Assembly: GCF_003477885.1 (NCBI RefSeq)
Contig: NZ_QUEE01000013.1
Span: 62,001-126,000 of the forward strand
From: Lachnotalea sp. AF33-28
GTDB taxonomy: Bacteria > Bacillota > Clostridia > Lachnospirales > Lachnospiraceae
Direction of reading: 5' to 3'
DNA length: 64,000 nucleotides
Part shown: one piece after another, positions 41,975 through 50,052 of the stretch
Numbering within the stretch: position 1 is the first letter of the stretch
Layout of the letters: every line of letters starts with the position of its first letter
The notes under the pieces: model-generated
What the model was told of the DNA's origin: nothing
The model's input: the letters and a program-made list of their open reading frames with translations, nothing else
The model's database searches: none
Position numbers and translations under genes: made by a program

Positions 41975-43165
41975 ATGTTAAATAAAAAATCTGTAGACGA
42001 TATTAATGTAAAAGGCAAAAGAGTTCTGGTGCGCTGCGATTTCAACGTTCCGCTGCAGGATGGAAAGATCACGGATGAAAACCGCCTGGTAGCCGCGCTG
42101 CCCACCATCAAGAAATTAGTCGCTGACGGCGGCAGAGTGATTCTCTGCTCCCACTTAGGCAAGCCGAAGGGAGAACCCAAGCCGGAATTATCCTTAGCGC
42201 CGGTTGCTGCACGTCTGTCCGAGCTGCTGGGCCAGGAAGTGAAATTTGCTGCTGATCCCGAAGTTGTCGGCCCCAATGCGAAGGCTGCGGCAGAGGCTAT
42301 GAAGGACGGGGATATCATCCTTCTTGAGAACACCCGTTACAGAGCGGAAGAGACTAAGAACGGCGAGGCCTTCAGCAAAGAGCTGGCTTCTCTGTGCGAT
42401 GTATTTGTAAATGACGCGTTTGGCACGGCTCACAGGGCTCATTGCTCCAACGTAGGCGTGACAGAGTTCGTGGACACAGCTGTGGTAGGATATCTGATGC
42501 AGAAGGAGATCGATTTCCTGGGCAATGCGGTGGACAATCCGGTGAGACCGTTTGTAGCGATCCTGGGCGGCTCCAAGGTATCCTCCAAGATTTCCGTTAT
42601 CAATAATCTGCTGGATAAGGTGGACACCCTGATCATCGGCGGAGGCATGTGCTATACCTTTGCCAAGGCGCAGGGCGAGGAAATCGGCAAGTCTCTCGTA
42701 GAGGACGATTATCTGGAATATGCTAAAGAGATGGTCGAGAAGGCAAAGACAAAAGGCGTGAAACTGCTGCTGCCTGTTGACACAGTTGCTGCAAAAGAAT
42801 TCAGCAACGATGCTCCTTTCCGCGTGGTAGAAGGCGACCTGGCTCCCGACGAGATGGGACTGGATATCGGACCTAAGACTCAGGCGCTGTATGCGGATGC
42901 TTTAAAAGATGCCAAGACCGTTGTATGGAACGGACCGATGGGCGTATTTGAGATGTCCAATTTTGCGGCAGGCACCATTGCGGTTGCTAAGGCTCTGGCG
43001 GATCTGGATGCGACCACGATCATCGGCGGAGGTGATTCCGCAGCGGCTGTGAATATCCTGGGCTTCGGCGATAAGATGACCCATATCTCCACCGGCGGCG
43101 GCGCTTCTCTTGAGTTTTTGGAAGGCAAGGAACTGCCCGGCGTAGTTGCGGCAAATGATAAATAA
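41975..43165 (+). CDS. pgk: Phosphoglycerate kinase
   Basis: The 396-residue enzyme transfers phosphate from 1,3-bisphosphoglycerate to ADP. Signature GKRVLVRCDFNVPLQDG lies near residue 15, and the nucleotide-binding IIGGGDSAAAV near the C terminus. ATG 41975 follows AAGGAGA with an eight-base gap; TTG 41969 is unlikely. It is part of the lower-glycolysis cluster. Confidence 0.97.
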   Translation: MLNKKSVDDINVKGKRVLVRCDFNVPLQDGKITDENRLVAALPTIKKLVADGGRVILCSHLGKPKGEPKPELSLAPVAARLSELLGQEVKFAADPEVVGPNAKAAAEAMKDGDIILLENTRYRAEETKNGEAFSKELASLCDVFVNDAFGTAHRAHCSNVGVTEFVDTAVVGYLMQKEIDFLGNAVDNPVRPFVAILGGSKVSSKISVINNLLDKVDTLIIGGGMCYTFAKAQGEEIGKSLVEDDYLEYAKEMVEKAKTKGVKLLLPVDTVAAKEFSNDAPFRVVEGDLAPDEMGLDIGPKTQALYADALKDAKTVVWNGPMGVFEMSNFAAGTIAVAKALADLDATTIIGGGDSAAAVNILGFGDKMTHISTGGGASLEFLEGKELPGVVAANDK

Positions 43166-43203
43166 TCAGATAAAGTTAATTTATTGACGGAAAGAGGAAG
43201 AGT

Positions 43204-43953
43204 ATGCGTAAGAAGATTATAGCGGGCAACTGGAAAATGAATAAAACTCCCAGCGAGGCGGTTGCTCTGGTGAATGAGTTAAAGCCGTTAGTGGCCAACG
43301 AGGATGTGGATGTGGTATTCTGCGTTCCGGCCATTGATATTATTCCCTGTATAGAGGCTGCAAAGGGCAGCAACATTGAGATCGGCGCGGAGAACATGTA
43401 TTTTCAGGAGAGCGGCGCTTACACAGGCGAGATCGCTCCGAACATGCTGACCGATGTGGGAGTAAAATATGTGATTATCGGGCATTCTGAAAGAAGAGAA
43501 TACTTCGCGGAATCCGATGAGACGGTCAATAAGAAGGTGCTGAAGGCATTTGAGCATGGCCTTACCCCGATCATCTGCTGCGGCGAATCCCTGACTCAGA
43601 GAGAACAGGGCATCACCATTGACTGGATCCGTCAGCAGATCAAGATCGCATTCCTCAATGTGACCGCTGATCAGGCGAAGACCGCGGTGATCGCTTATGA
43701 GCCGATCTGGGCCATCGGAACAGGGAAAGTGGCTACAACGGAGCAGGCACAGGAAGTGTGTGCGGCGATCCGTGTATGCATCGGTGAAATCTATGATGAA
43801 GCGACTGCAGAAGCTATCCGCATCCAGTACGGCGGAAGCGTATCTGCCGCAAGTGCGCCGGAGCTGTTCGCACAGCCGGATATCGACGGCGGACTGGTAG
43901 GCGGAGCCTCTTTGAAGCCGGACTTTGGAAAGATTGTAAACTATAACAGATAA
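43204..43953 (+). CDS. tpiA: Triosephosphate isomerase
   Basis: The 249-residue TIM barrel interconverts dihydroxyacetone phosphate and glyceraldehyde 3-phosphate. It has GNWKMNK (Asn and Lys of the active site), IGHSERR with the catalytic His, and AYEPIWAIGTGK with the catalytic Glu. ATG 43204 follows GAAAGAGGAAG. It lies 38 bases after pgk in the glycolytic cluster. Confidence 0.97.
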   Translation: MRKKIIAGNWKMNKTPSEAVALVNELKPLVANEDVDVVFCVPAIDIIPCIEAAKGSNIEIGAENMYFQESGAYTGEIAPNMLTDVGVKYVIIGHSERREYFAESDETVNKKVLKAFEHGLTPIICCGESLTQREQGITIDWIRQQIKIAFLNVTADQAKTAVIAYEPIWAIGTGKVATTEQAQEVCAAIRVCIGEIYDEATAEAIRIQYGGSVSAASAPELFAQPDIDGGLVGGASLKPDFGKIVNYNR

Positions 43954-43959
43954 AAGCGC

Positions 43960-43992
43960 CAGGGCAGTCTTTTAACACATAAGGCTGCCCTG
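43960..43992 (+). other. Intercistronic hairpin after tpiA
   Basis: A perfect stem CAGGGCAG (43960-43967) / CTGCCCTG (43985-43992) without a T run. It may stabilise or attenuate the mRNA between tpiA and gpmI. Confidence 0.5.
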
Positions 43993-44008
43993 AATTGTGA
44001 GGGAGAAA

Positions 44009-44050
44009 GCGCACAAAAGTGCGCGGGGCCATCAGCTGCAGGCTGGTGGC
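44009..44050. repeat. Twin-hairpin repeat, single copy before gpmI
   Basis: GCGCAC/GTGCGC (44009-44024) and GCCATCAGC/GCTGGTGGC (44028-44050) match the two-hairpin layout of the repeats at 9635 and 40593, with paired base changes. It ends about 16 bases before the gpmI ribosome site. Confidence 0.7.
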
Positions 44051-44075
44051 ATTGAAATAGGAAGCGAGGAATAAA

Positions 44076-45620
44076 ATGAGCAGACAGAAACCAATTGTAC
44101 TGATGATTTTGGACGGATACGGCCTGAATGACAAGGTGGAGGGCAACGCGGTTGCGGAAGCGAAGACACCCGTTATAGACCGGCTGATGGCGGAATGCCC
44201 GTTTGTAAAAGGCAATGCCAGCGGTATGGCGGTAGGCCTGCCGGAGGGCCAGATGGGCAACTCCGAAGTAGGGCATCTGAATATGGGCGCCGGCCGCATC
44301 GTATATCAGGAACTGACCAGGATTACCAAAGAGATCCAGGATGGAGATTTCTTTAAGAACGAGGCGCTGCTTGCCGCGGTGGAAAACTGTAAGAAAAACA
44401 ATTCCGCGCTGCATATGTTCGGTTTGGTCTCCGACGGCGGCGTGCACAGCCATAATACCCATATCTACGGCCTGCTTGAGCTGGCCAAAAGAAATGGCCT
44501 GAAGGACGTTTATGTGCACTGTTTCCTGGACGGCCGCGATACGCCGCCCACTTCCGGAGCGGATTATGTGGAAGCGCTGGTTAAGAAGATGGAGGAGCTT
44601 GGTGTCGGCAGGGTTGCTTCCGTGATGGGCCGCTACTATGCCATGGACCGCGACAACCGCTGGGACCGGGTGGAGAAAGCCTATAACGCTATCGTTCATG
44701 GGGAAGGCAGCAAAGCTGCCTGCGGTGTGACCGCCATCAGGGATTCCTATAAGGAAGGGGTAAATGACGAATTTGTGGTCCCCACTGTGATTGAGGAGAA
44801 CGGCGCGCCCGTGGGTACTGTCCGGGATAAAGATTCCGTGATCTTCTTCAATTTCCGTCCTGACCGCGCAAGAGAGATCACCAGGGCCTTCTGTGACGAT
44901 GAATTCAACGGATTTGCCAGGGACAGACGCCTGGAGCTGACGTATGTATGCTTTACGGAATACGATGTGACGATCCCCCATAAGCTGGTGGCATTCCACA
45001 AGGTTTCCATAGACAACACCTTTGGACAGTTCTTGGCCGCCCACGGGTTGAAGCAGGCGAGAATCGCCGAGACTGAGAAATATGCCCATGTCACCTTTTT
45101 CTTCAACGGCGGCGTGGAAGAGCCCAACGAAGGCGAGGACAGAATACTTGTCAATTCCCCTAAGGTTGCGACCTACGATTTGCAGCCTGAGATGAGCGCC
45201 AACCAGGTCTGCGACAAGCTGGTGGATGCCATCACAGGAGGCAAATACGATGTGATCATCATCAACTTCGCCAATCCCGACATGGTGGGCCATACCGGCG
45301 TGGAAGCGGCCGCGATTAAGGCCGTAGAGACCGTGGACAGCTGTGTGGGCAGAGCGGTGGAAGCGGTGAAGAAGATGGACGGAGCGATGTTCATCTGTGC
45401 CGACCACGGCAATGCGGAGCAGCTGATTGACTATGTAAACGGCGGCAGCTTTACGGCTCATACCACCAATCCGGTGCCGTTTTTACTGGTTAACTACGAT
45501 CCCGCCTATACCCTTCGCGAGGGCGGATGCCTGGCGGATATCGCGCCGACGCTGATCGAGATGATGGGCATGGAACAGCCCAAAGAGATGACAGGAAAGA
45601 GCCTGCTGCTCAAGAAATAA
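44076..45620 (+). CDS. gpmI: 2,3-bisphosphoglycerate-independent phosphoglycerate mutase
   Basis: The 514-residue enzyme, of the alkaline-phosphatase superfamily, interconverts 3- and 2-phosphoglycerate using metal ions. It shows VLMILDGYGLN near the N terminus (metal Asp), NSEVGHLNMGAG with the phospho-accepting Ser, HCFLDGRDTPP, and FICADHGNAEQ near the C terminus. GAGGA precedes ATG 44076. It closes the glycolytic gene cluster and is followed by a terminator. Confidence 0.97.
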   Translation: MSRQKPIVLMILDGYGLNDKVEGNAVAEAKTPVIDRLMAECPFVKGNASGMAVGLPEGQMGNSEVGHLNMGAGRIVYQELTRITKEIQDGDFFKNEALLAAVENCKKNNSALHMFGLVSDGGVHSHNTHIYGLLELAKRNGLKDVYVHCFLDGRDTPPTSGADYVEALVKKMEELGVGRVASVMGRYYAMDRDNRWDRVEKAYNAIVHGEGSKAACGVTAIRDSYKEGVNDEFVVPTVIEENGAPVGTVRDKDSVIFFNFRPDRAREITRAFCDDEFNGFARDRRLELTYVCFTEYDVTIPHKLVAFHKVSIDNTFGQFLAAHGLKQARIAETEKYAHVTFFFNGGVEEPNEGEDRILVNSPKVATYDLQPEMSANQVCDKLVDAITGGKYDVIIINFANPDMVGHTGVEAAAIKAVETVDSCVGRAVEAVKKMDGAMFICADHGNAEQLIDYVNGGSFTAHTTNPVPFLLVNYDPAYTLREGGCLADIAPTLIEMMGMEQPKEMTGKSLLLKK

Positions 45621-45649
45621 TCTGCAAAACAGGAATATGCAAAAGACAG

Positions 45650-45689
45650 GAACCTTGAACGGGAAAAATCTCATTCAAGGTTCTTTATT
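45650..45689 (+). terminator. Terminator after gpmI
   Basis: The perfect 10-bp stem GAACCTTGAA (45650-45659) / TTCAAGGTTC (45674-45683) is followed by TTTATT. Confidence 0.8.
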
Positions 45690-45753
45690 CAATAGGAAAA
45701 TGCATTCTATGATCTGTATTTCAGATTATTACAGAAGTTGCTTTTGTACCTAC

Positions 45754-45782
45754 TTGACAGAAGAGACGACTGCCGCTATAAT
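45754..45782 (+). promoter_or_regulatory. Consensus promoter of the CNNM-gene leader
   Basis: TTGACA (45754-45759) and TATAAT (45777-45782) are perfect consensus boxes with a 17-base spacer. Confidence 0.8.
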
Positions 45783-45788
45783 ATGCTC

Positions 45789-45980
45789 TATATCACGGTT
45801 GCGGCCATAAACATGGCTGATAACAAAATCAGAGAAAGGATTGTGTACAATCAACATGGACGACGCTGACTGCAGCGACGCTGACCGAAGATCTGCATAT
45901 TACAGATATGCATTACATAGGCTGACCGATAGGACCGGGCATGGCCTGCTGTTGTTTGCAACGGCAGGGTATGCCTTTTT
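45789..45980 (+). ncRNA. Attenuator-like leader RNA of unknown class
   Basis: About 190 transcribed bases hold a series of small stems: GCCAT/ATGGC, GATTG/CAATC (45839-45852), CGCTG/CAGCG (45864-45877) and GCATAT/ATATGC. They end in a strong terminator, GGCAT-GG-CCTGC-T-GTTG (45938-45954) against CAAC-G-GCAGG-GT-ATGCC (45959-45975), with TTTTT (45976-45980). The CNNM gene starts about 100 bases later, so expression must depend on read-through. I do not recognise an M-box, yybP-ykoY or other known riboswitch in it. It could also be a free small RNA. Confidence 0.65.
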
Positions 45981-46008
45981 GCGTGTCCGGATCCACATGC
46001 GCTGTTAA
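45856..46008 (+). CDS. Possible 50-residue leader peptide across the terminator
   Basis: ATG 45856 opens a frame of 50 codons (MDDADCSDADRRSAYYRY at the start) running through the terminator and ending at TAA 46006-46008. AAAGGA (45835-45840) lies 15 bases upstream, with a small hairpin (45839-45852) in between that would partly hide it. The acidic N terminus recalls nascent chains that destabilise ribosomes at low magnesium, and the next gene is a CNNM-type transporter. Coding status is unproven. Confidence 0.35.
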   Translation: MDDADCSDADRRSAYYRYALHRLTDRTGHGLLLFATAGYAFLRVRIHMRC

Positions 46009-46078
46009 AACGGATGCGTGAAACGTAAAAAGACATGTCACTTTGAAAAAATGAAATGATTAAAGGAGAGAACATATT

Positions 46079-47401
46079 TTGAATTCAATACCACAACAGC
46101 TGCTCTTGCAGGTGATTTTAATTATGCTGAATGCGTTTTTTGCGGCGACGGAAATCGCTGTGATTTCCCTGAATACAACAAAACTGAAAAGAATGTCAGA
46201 GGAAGGCGATAAAACGGCAGAAAAGCTGGTTAAGCTGGTGGAGGAGCCGGCTGGCTTCCTCTCCACAATACAGATCGGCATCACACTGGCCGGCTTTTTA
46301 GGAAGTGCATTTGCTGCCGACAACTTTTCGGAATATCTGGTAAACTGGATCTATAACGGCATCGGGTTCCATGGGATACCGCTTTCGGTTCTGGATACGC
46401 TGTCCGTAATAGTGATCACTCTGATCCTGTCCTATTTTACTCTGGTATTCGGTGAGCTGGTACCTAAGAGAATTGCCATGCAAAAGCCGATGAAAGTGGC
46501 CAGGATTTCCTGTGGCGTGGTATCCGCCGTAGCGGTGGTGATGCGCCCTGTGGTCACATTTCTGTCCTTTTCTACCAATGCTGTCTTAAAGCTTCTGCGC
46601 ATGAAAACCGCAGCGGAGGAAGAGACGGTTACAGAAGAGGAAATCCGCATGATGGTGGATTTGGGGGAAGAAAAAGGCACCATAGACAGCGATGAAAAGG
46701 AATGGATTGAGAATGTATTCGAATTTGGGGACAGCGATGCCAGGGATGTGATGACGCACCAGCCGGATATCGTTGGAATCCCGGTTTCTGCGGATGTGGA
46801 AACCGTTCGGAATATCATTAGGGAAAGCGGTTTGTCGCGTTTCCCTGTTTATGGAAGAAATATAGACGATATACGGGGAATTTTAAATGCCCGCGATTTC
46901 CTTTTAAACCAGAAGGAAAGTCACCCCGAAATGGTGGAGGAACTGATGCGTCCGGCATACTTTGTGCCGGAGACCGTACCTGCCTCACAGCTGTTCAAGG
47001 ATATGCAGAAGAAAAAGGTGCATATCGCTATTGTGGTGGACGAATATGGGGAAACCAGCGGCCTGGTTACCATGGAAGATTTGCTTGAGGAAATTGTGGG
47101 TAACATCTATGATGAATTTGACCGTGCCGAGCCTGCGAATATCATAAAGCTGGGAGAGAATCTCTGGCAGATCTCCGGCACGGCCGGTGTGGAAGACATC
47201 GCAGAAGAGCTGGATGTGAAGCTGCCGGAGGATCTGGATTATGAGACGCTGGGAGGAATGGTGTTCAGCTGTCTGCATACGATTCCCAAGGACGGTACGG
47301 CGCTGGATGTGGAAGTCTGCGGGTTACATATCCATGTGGATCAGGTGACGGACCGCAGGATTGAAAAGGCAACCGTGCGGAAACTAGAAGAGGAAGCATG
47401 A
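46079..47401 (+). CDS. CNNM/CorC family transporter (hemolysin-like), DUF21-CBS-CorC
   Basis: The 440-residue protein has a DUF21/CNNM membrane domain (about 1-190; FAATEIAVISLNTTKLKRM), a CBS pair (about 200-325; DVMTHQPDIVGIPVSAD and VDEYGETSGLVTMEDLLEEIVG) and a C-terminal CorC_HlyC domain. Bacterial relatives such as MpfA and CorB have been linked to magnesium export or transport. TTG 46079 is the start, eight bases after AAAGGAGAG (46062-46070). Its long leader with terminator suggests regulated read-through, possibly by magnesium. Confidence 0.9.
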   Translation: MNSIPQQLLLQVILIMLNAFFAATEIAVISLNTTKLKRMSEEGDKTAEKLVKLVEEPAGFLSTIQIGITLAGFLGSAFAADNFSEYLVNWIYNGIGFHGIPLSVLDTLSVIVITLILSYFTLVFGELVPKRIAMQKPMKVARISCGVVSAVAVVMRPVVTFLSFSTNAVLKLLRMKTAAEEETVTEEEIRMMVDLGEEKGTIDSDEKEWIENVFEFGDSDARDVMTHQPDIVGIPVSADVETVRNIIRESGLSRFPVYGRNIDDIRGILNARDFLLNQKESHPEMVEELMRPAYFVPETVPASQLFKDMQKKKVHIAIVVDEYGETSGLVTMEDLLEEIVGNIYDEFDRAEPANIIKLGENLWQISGTAGVEDIAEELDVKLPEDLDYETLGGMVFSCLHTIPKDGTALDVEVCGLHIHVDQVTDRRIEKATVRKLEEEA

Positions 47402-47405
47402 GAGT

Positions 47406-48323
47406 TTACCCCTGCCAGTTATAGCGGCGCGGATCTTCAGCGGGAAATAGGGATGCCATATCCGGAGGCATCGGAACGTCAAAATGCATCGGGCGGCCTG
47501 TTATGGGGTGTAAAAAATCCAGAGCGAAGGAATGCAGCGCCTGCCTTGAGATCCTGCGGCAGTCCGGATGGTAGATGAAATCGCCCAACAGCGGATGGCC
47601 GATGGACTTCATATGCACGCGGATCTGATGTGTCCGGCCCGTCTCAAGCCGGATCATGGCCAGGGAACAGCCGTCCCGGTAAGCCAGGCGCTGATAGTGC
47701 GTTCTGGCAGGCTCCCCGGTCTCTTCGTTGATTTCCCGCTCTATGATGGAGCCTGCCGCACGGGCAATCGGCTGATCGATCACGCCTGATTCCGGAAGGA
47801 GGCCGTCAGCGATGCCCAGATAGGTTCGGGTGATGCTGCGGCTTCGGATCCTTTCGGAGAGGATACAGGCGCTTAAGGCATGGCGGGCGAGAATCAGCAG
47901 CCCGGTGGTATCTCTGTCCAGGCGGTTGATGCAGCGGTAGACGAACGGCTCGTTTTTTGTCTGAAAATAGGCGGCCATCGCATTTGCCAGAGTATTCGTA
48001 TAATTGCCGGGTGACGGATGGATGGCCAGCCCGGACGGTTTGTTTATGATCAGGATATCCCTGTCTTCGTAGACGATCGGAATGTCCATGGGGGTGGGGA
48101 CGATGGTTTCCGAAGCTGTTTCTTCTATTATATTAGTGCACAGAATATCACCGGATGACAGCGTATAATTTGTGAAAACCCGCTGATTATTTACAGTGAG
48201 GCCTGCCTCAGCTTTTTTCAGCTTTTTCAAAAGATTTTCCGAATAGCCCTGTCCATGTAAATAAGCGCCTACGGTCAGTCCATCGGCGCTGTCGTTTATT
48301 TCATATTGGAAGAATGTATTCAT
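47406..48323 (-). CDS. RluA/RluD-type pseudouridine synthase
   Basis: The 305-residue enzyme has an N-terminal S4-like RNA-binding segment (NLLKKLKKAEAGLTVNNQRV) and the RluA catalytic domain with INRLDRDTTGLLILAR (catalytic Asp) and ETGRTHQIRVHMKSIGHPLLGD. It isomerises uridines in rRNA or tRNA; the exact site is unknown. It is convergent with the CNNM gene (4 bases apart). No clear ribosome site precedes the ATG at 48323. Confidence 0.92.
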   Translation of the reverse strand: MNTFFQYEINDSADGLTVGAYLHGQGYSENLLKKLKKAEAGLTVNNQRVFTNYTLSSGDILCTNIIEETASETIVPTPMDIPIVYEDRDILIINKPSGLAIHPSPGNYTNTLANAMAAYFQTKNEPFVYRCINRLDRDTTGLLILARHALSACILSERIRSRSITRTYLGIADGLLPESGVIDQPIARAAGSIIEREINEETGEPARTHYQRLAYRDGCSLAMIRLETGRTHQIRVHMKSIGHPLLGDFIYHPDCRRISRQALHSFALDFLHPITGRPMHFDVPMPPDMASLFPAEDPRRYNWQG

Positions 48324-48397
48324 AGTGTCTGAATTGTACCATTTTTGCGTTTTGCTGTCAATATATGCGAAATTTGTTATGATGTCGGGAGGAAGAT

Positions 48398-48868
48398 ATG
48401 ATTAAGACAAATGCGATGCGCCTTTTGGATCAGGCGCAGATACCGTACAGTACCAGGGAGTACGAAGTGGATGAACATGATTTAAGCGGTGAACATGTGG
48501 CAAAGCAGCTGGGATTGGATCCGGACAGTGTATTTAAAACGCTTGTGGCCCGTGGGGATAAAAACGGAATCCATGTATTCTGCATTCCGGTGCGGGAAGA
48601 GCTGGATTTAAAAAAAGCGGCTGCCGTCACCGATAATAAAAAGGTGGAGCTGGTACATGTTAAGGAGCTGCTAAATCTGACCGGCTATATACGGGGGGGC
48701 TGTTCCCCCATCGGAATGAAAAAAGAGTACCCGGTAACCATCGAAGAAACTGCGGTTTTATTTGATACTATCAGCATCAGCGCCGGCGTGCGCGGCGGCC
48801 AGATCGTGATCGATCCGGAAAAACTGTCAGAATTTCTGGGCGCTTCTTTTCTGGATGTAGTCAGGTAA
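48398..48868 (+). CDS. YbaK/EbsC family aminoacyl-tRNA deacylase
   Basis: The 156-residue protein matches the YbaK family, which hydrolyses mischarged Cys-tRNA(Pro). Motifs are VFKTLVARGD (about 44-53), the conserved Lys in DLKKAAAVT, and GYIRGGCSPIGMKK. It is compact and lacks further domains. ATG 48398 follows GGGAGGAAG. It is divergent from the RluA-type gene. Confidence 0.92.
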   Translation: MIKTNAMRLLDQAQIPYSTREYEVDEHDLSGEHVAKQLGLDPDSVFKTLVARGDKNGIHVFCIPVREELDLKKAAAVTDNKKVELVHVKELLNLTGYIRGGCSPIGMKKEYPVTIEETAVLFDTISISAGVRGGQIVIDPEKLSEFLGASFLDVVR

Positions 48869-48925
48869 AATGCATGAAAACAGCGATGGGATTCGCGCCG
48901 GAAAACTTCCTGTTAAAAAAAATGG

Positions 48926-48954
48926 TTGACATTTGCCAGTTTTTCCTGTATATT
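48926..48954 (+). promoter_or_regulatory. Promoter of the SleB-like hydrolase gene
   Basis: TTGACA (48926-48931) and TATATT (48949-48954) are 17 bases apart, followed by a leader of about 150 bases. Confidence 0.7.
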
Positions 48955-48962
48955 GTATCGAT

Positions 48963-49085
48963 GTTATGAATAGGTCGTAATATTCGTGTAATAATATTAA
49001 TATAATTGTTACAAAAAATGACCTGCTGGCCCAAAAATCCGTGGGCATACAGCAAACAAAATCCGCAATCATTGTCATTCATAAC
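48963..49085 (+). other. Structured leader of the SleB-like gene
   Basis: GTTATGAAT (48963-48971) is the exact complement of ATTCATAAC (49077-49085), closing a 123-base domain. Inside, TGCTG-GCCCA (49024-49033) pairs with TGGGC-ATA-CAGCA (49042-49054). No known riboswitch core was recognised and no terminator follows, so control, if any, would be at translation or mRNA stability. Confidence 0.45.
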
Positions 49086-49114
49086 AAATATGAAGAATGG
49101 AAAAGGAGTATGTT

Positions 49115-49888
49115 ATGCTAAGACTTCATTCATTTCTTCAGAACATGATCAGCTGTTTCCGCAGCAGAGCGGTGCCTAAAAAATGCTACCGCAATGCGGT
49201 AATTCTGACAGCCGGGACGCTGGTGGTGGCCGTCGTGTCACTCGGTGCAAAGGATTTCGGAGGAAGCGGCAAGAATGTCGTCTATGCGGCAAATGCAGAG
49301 ACAGCCGGTACGGAGCATGGTCCCCATGAATTGCCGGAAGAACCTGTTTCGATCATGATTGAAGAAACTGAACCCGAAACAAAAGCAGAAATACAAATGG
49401 AACCTTCAGAGGAAGTTGGACAAGAAACACGGGAGATGATTGGGCAGAAAGTGGTTCAGGATGTATATGATTCCCTGCCTAAGGAGCCAGTAGTGGATTA
49501 CTCGGACGAGGATTATGAGGCGCTTTTACGCATTGTGGAGGCCGAAGCGGGTATCTGTGATTATAAAGGGAAGGTGCTGGTGGCAAATGTGGTGTTAAAC
49601 CGTGTGCGCAACGAAAGCTTTCCCGATACCATAAAAGAAGTGATCTATCAAAGAAGCGGCAGTACTTATCAGTTTTCACCCGTAAAAAGCGGCAGTATAC
49701 GTCGGGTGACGGTATCGGAGGAAACATACGAGGCGGTGGAAGCTGCATTGTATGGTGAGGATTATTCGGAAGGCGCGCTGTTTTTTTCCGCCCGCTCCAA
49801 GTCCAATCCAAACAGTATGAAATGGTTTGACCGGAAGCTGAAATTTCTGTTCGAACATGATGGGCATGAATTCTTTACAACAAAATAG
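49115..49888 (+). CDS. Cell wall hydrolase, SleB/CwlJ type
   Basis: The 257-residue protein has an N-terminal membrane or signal segment (about 28-50), an acidic Glu/Pro-rich linker, and a C-terminal Hydrolase_2 domain beginning LLRIVEAEAGICDYKGKVLVANVVLNRV, as in spore cortex lytic enzymes. It probably cleaves peptidoglycan during sporulation, germination or growth. ATG 49115 follows AAAAGGAG; the ATG at 49097 is unlikely. It has its own promoter and structured leader. Confidence 0.88.
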   Translation: MLRLHSFLQNMISCFRSRAVPKKCYRNAVILTAGTLVVAVVSLGAKDFGGSGKNVVYAANAETAGTEHGPHELPEEPVSIMIEETEPETKAEIQMEPSEEVGQETREMIGQKVVQDVYDSLPKEPVVDYSDEDYEALLRIVEAEAGICDYKGKVLVANVVLNRVRNESFPDTIKEVIYQRSGSTYQFSPVKSGSIRRVTVSEETYEAVEAALYGEDYSEGALFFSARSKSNPNSMKWFDRKLKFLFEHDGHEFFTTK

Positions 49889-49897
49889 TTTCAAATC

Positions 49898-49937
49898 AGC
49901 GCTCTCTGGCGGATTTAAACGCCGGGGAGCACTTTTT
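49898..49937 (+). terminator. Terminator after the SleB-like gene
   Basis: AGCGCTCTCTGGCG (49898-49911) pairs imperfectly with CGCCGGGGAGCACT (49920-49933), followed by TTTT. Confidence 0.75.
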
Positions 49938-49963
49938 ATTATTGCAGCAGTCTATATTTATTA

Positions 49964-49992
49964 TTTACAGAATCCGTCACATATGCTATTAT
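49964..49992 (+). promoter_or_regulatory. Promoter of thrC
   Basis: TTTACA (49964-49969) and TATTAT (49987-49992) have a 17-base spacer. Confidence 0.65.
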
Positions 49993-50052
49993 GAATCAAA
50001 ATAGTTATTCGGCGGCAGGCCGGAATAATGAAAGACAAGGGGAATGGCAGTT

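Noticed and set aside
43941..45461. Minus-strand frame of 506 codons opposite gpmI
   Set aside because: gpmI is unmistakable on the plus strand; the opposite frame is rich in His and Arg and has no ribosome site or motif.
45789..45980. 6S RNA or M-box riboswitch
   Set aside because: The RNA is a chain of short stems rather than one long bulged hairpin, and the M-box core GTTAGGTGAGGCTCC is absent.
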